Shown piece after piece: positions 63,157-64,000 of a DNA stretch of 64,000 bases. The notes beneath the pieces were generated by a model. That model was not told where the DNA came from, made no database searches, and saw only the letters and a list, made by a program, of their open reading frames with translations. The first letter of the stretch is position 1, and every line of letters begins with the position of its first letter. Position numbers and translations under genes: made by a program. This stretch comes from Solea solea (Eukaryota; Chordata; Actinopteri; Pleuronectiformes; Soleidae). Location: positions 39,941,502 to 40,005,501 of the forward strand of contig NC_081135.1 in NCBI RefSeq assembly GCF_958295425.1, written 5' to 3'.

Positions 63157-64000
63157 GGCTGGAGGCTGAGATGCAGCTCCTTAAGTACTCCCTCTAAACA
63201 CGCCCCTCTGGATGCAGGGCGGGCACAGCAGCTTGTGATCAATTAAGGCTTTCACCTCCTCTCCTTCTCCCTTTCTTCCTCCCCCTGGCATAATTTGCCC
63301 TCTGACCTTTGACCTCTGCTTTCGTCCTTTCCAGTATTGCCTTCATTAGTCCTTCTTTTTGCCTTCACCTATTACTTTCCCCTTTAATTGGCCTCACTCT
63401 CCTCTTTGGGGGGGGCGATGGGGTTCAGGTGAGGCTGAAGGAGGCTTCATGGGGCTCAGGACGGTTTTCAGGCAGGCAGGATCCAGATTATTAGGTATTT
63501 TAATTAAGGGGGGTGGGATAGATTGGGTTTAAGTTTGGATTAGAAAGGGGCCAAATTAGTTTAAGATTGAGTTTTAGGTTTAGGCAGGGCTTCCAATTAG
63601 GGTAAGGTTAGGATAAGTAATTTGGGTTAGGGATATGAACAAGATCAGAGCGCCAAACAGGCCTCAGGGCACGCCCTCAGTGGCGGATCCAGTCAATCTG
63701 TGAAACACAGCGGGTACGGTGCGTGACCTGGCGGGTAAGGTTGGGGAAAAGGAGGACATCCCCCCCAGGGGGAGGAGTCAGTGCACTCTCAACGACACCG
63801 TCCCTTCCCGGAGTCCGCCACGTCTGAGCGCGCCCCTTGGTACTGCCCAGCACTCCGAAAAACAGTCACTACCCCCTATGAGAATATTACGTAGCCAAGA
63901 ATTGGCCTTATACGTAATAGTGGTGTCCTTTTTGTTCTCTTTTAGGTTCCGAATTGTCCCAGGTAAGTACATTCTTATTCTCTTTTAGGTTCCAGATTGT

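Larger units (their letters stand above)
58121..64000. repeat. 1124-bp tandem array, 5.2 units, truncated by the window edge
   Basis: Units start at 58121, 59245, 60369, 61493, 62617 and 63741. Every unit begins with the box ttggggaaaaggaggacatc then gggggaggagtcagtgcac, which also ends the truncated elements at 49,814 and 50,243. Inside each are a cluster of splice-site-like repeats, a minus-strand hammerhead-like motif, TTAGG-rich sequence near the right end, and a remnant cgggtaagg at the junction. By eye the copies are identical. The short open frames in the unit (61-112 codons) repeat only because the DNA repeats and show no family resemblance. Confidence 0.95.

Noticed and set aside
58158..63988. 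Repeated open frames of 61, 64, 89 and 112 codons in every 1124-bp unit
   Set aside because: They repeat only because the DNA unit is repeated identically. They overlap each other on both strands, cover the ribozyme-like and splice-like parts, and match no protein family.

Overview
The window looks like a teleost fish chromosome segment. Four compact, intron-rich vertebrate genes sit beside dense microsatellites and minisatellites, tRNA-derived fish SINEs, L2-type LINEs and solo LTRs. I can name the genes from their proteins but cannot name the species.

Positions 1-43,437 are a gene block related to human 2q22-q23. It holds gtdc1 (minus, partial, cut by the left edge), zeb2 (minus, 8 coding exons, 1047 aa), kif5c (plus, 25 coding exons, 964 aa) and arhgap15 (minus, 13 coding exons, 476 aa). 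I rebuilt zeb2, kif5c and arhgap15 exon by exon, and each closes in frame at close to its usual family length, although zeb2 is shorter than the human protein. zeb2 and kif5c are divergent across a 6.2 kb spacer. kif5c and arhgap15 converge. In human the order is arhgap15-gtdc1-zeb2 with KIF5C some megabases away, so the block has been compacted and reshuffled. Functions range from tRNA-queuosine mannosylation (gtdc1) through SMAD/CtBP-linked repression (zeb2) and microtubule transport (kif5c) to Rac inactivation (arhgap15). I see no operon-like link between them.

Positions 43,438-47,210 hold no gene I recognise, only simple repeats, a SINE tail and a TTAA-flanked MITE. Positions 47,211-49,792 are a broken L2-type LINE.

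From 49,793 to the right edge the sequence changes character. Degenerate TTAGGG tracts, always G-rich on the plus strand, alternate with Penelope-like retroelement (PLE) material whose coding strand is always minus. One PLE is near complete. Its ORF1 has an R/Q-rich region, Pro-Ala repeats and a C-terminal SGNH-hydrolase-like domain. Its ORF2 is a PLE reverse transcriptase with a GIY-YIG endonuclease. ORF2 has no ATG and lies in the -1 frame across a slippery-like site with a downstream hairpin. Hammerhead-ribozyme-like motifs flank the two ORFs. The last 5.9 kb is a head-to-tail array of a 1124-bp unit (5.2 copies, apparently identical), each unit carrying one such motif and a cluster of consensus splice sites.

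This right-hand region is the most unusual part. It reads as a stack of retroelements added onto a telomeric G-strand, with a possible ribozyme-bearing non-autonomous satellite. Whether it is a present chromosome end or an internal relic cannot be told from this window.
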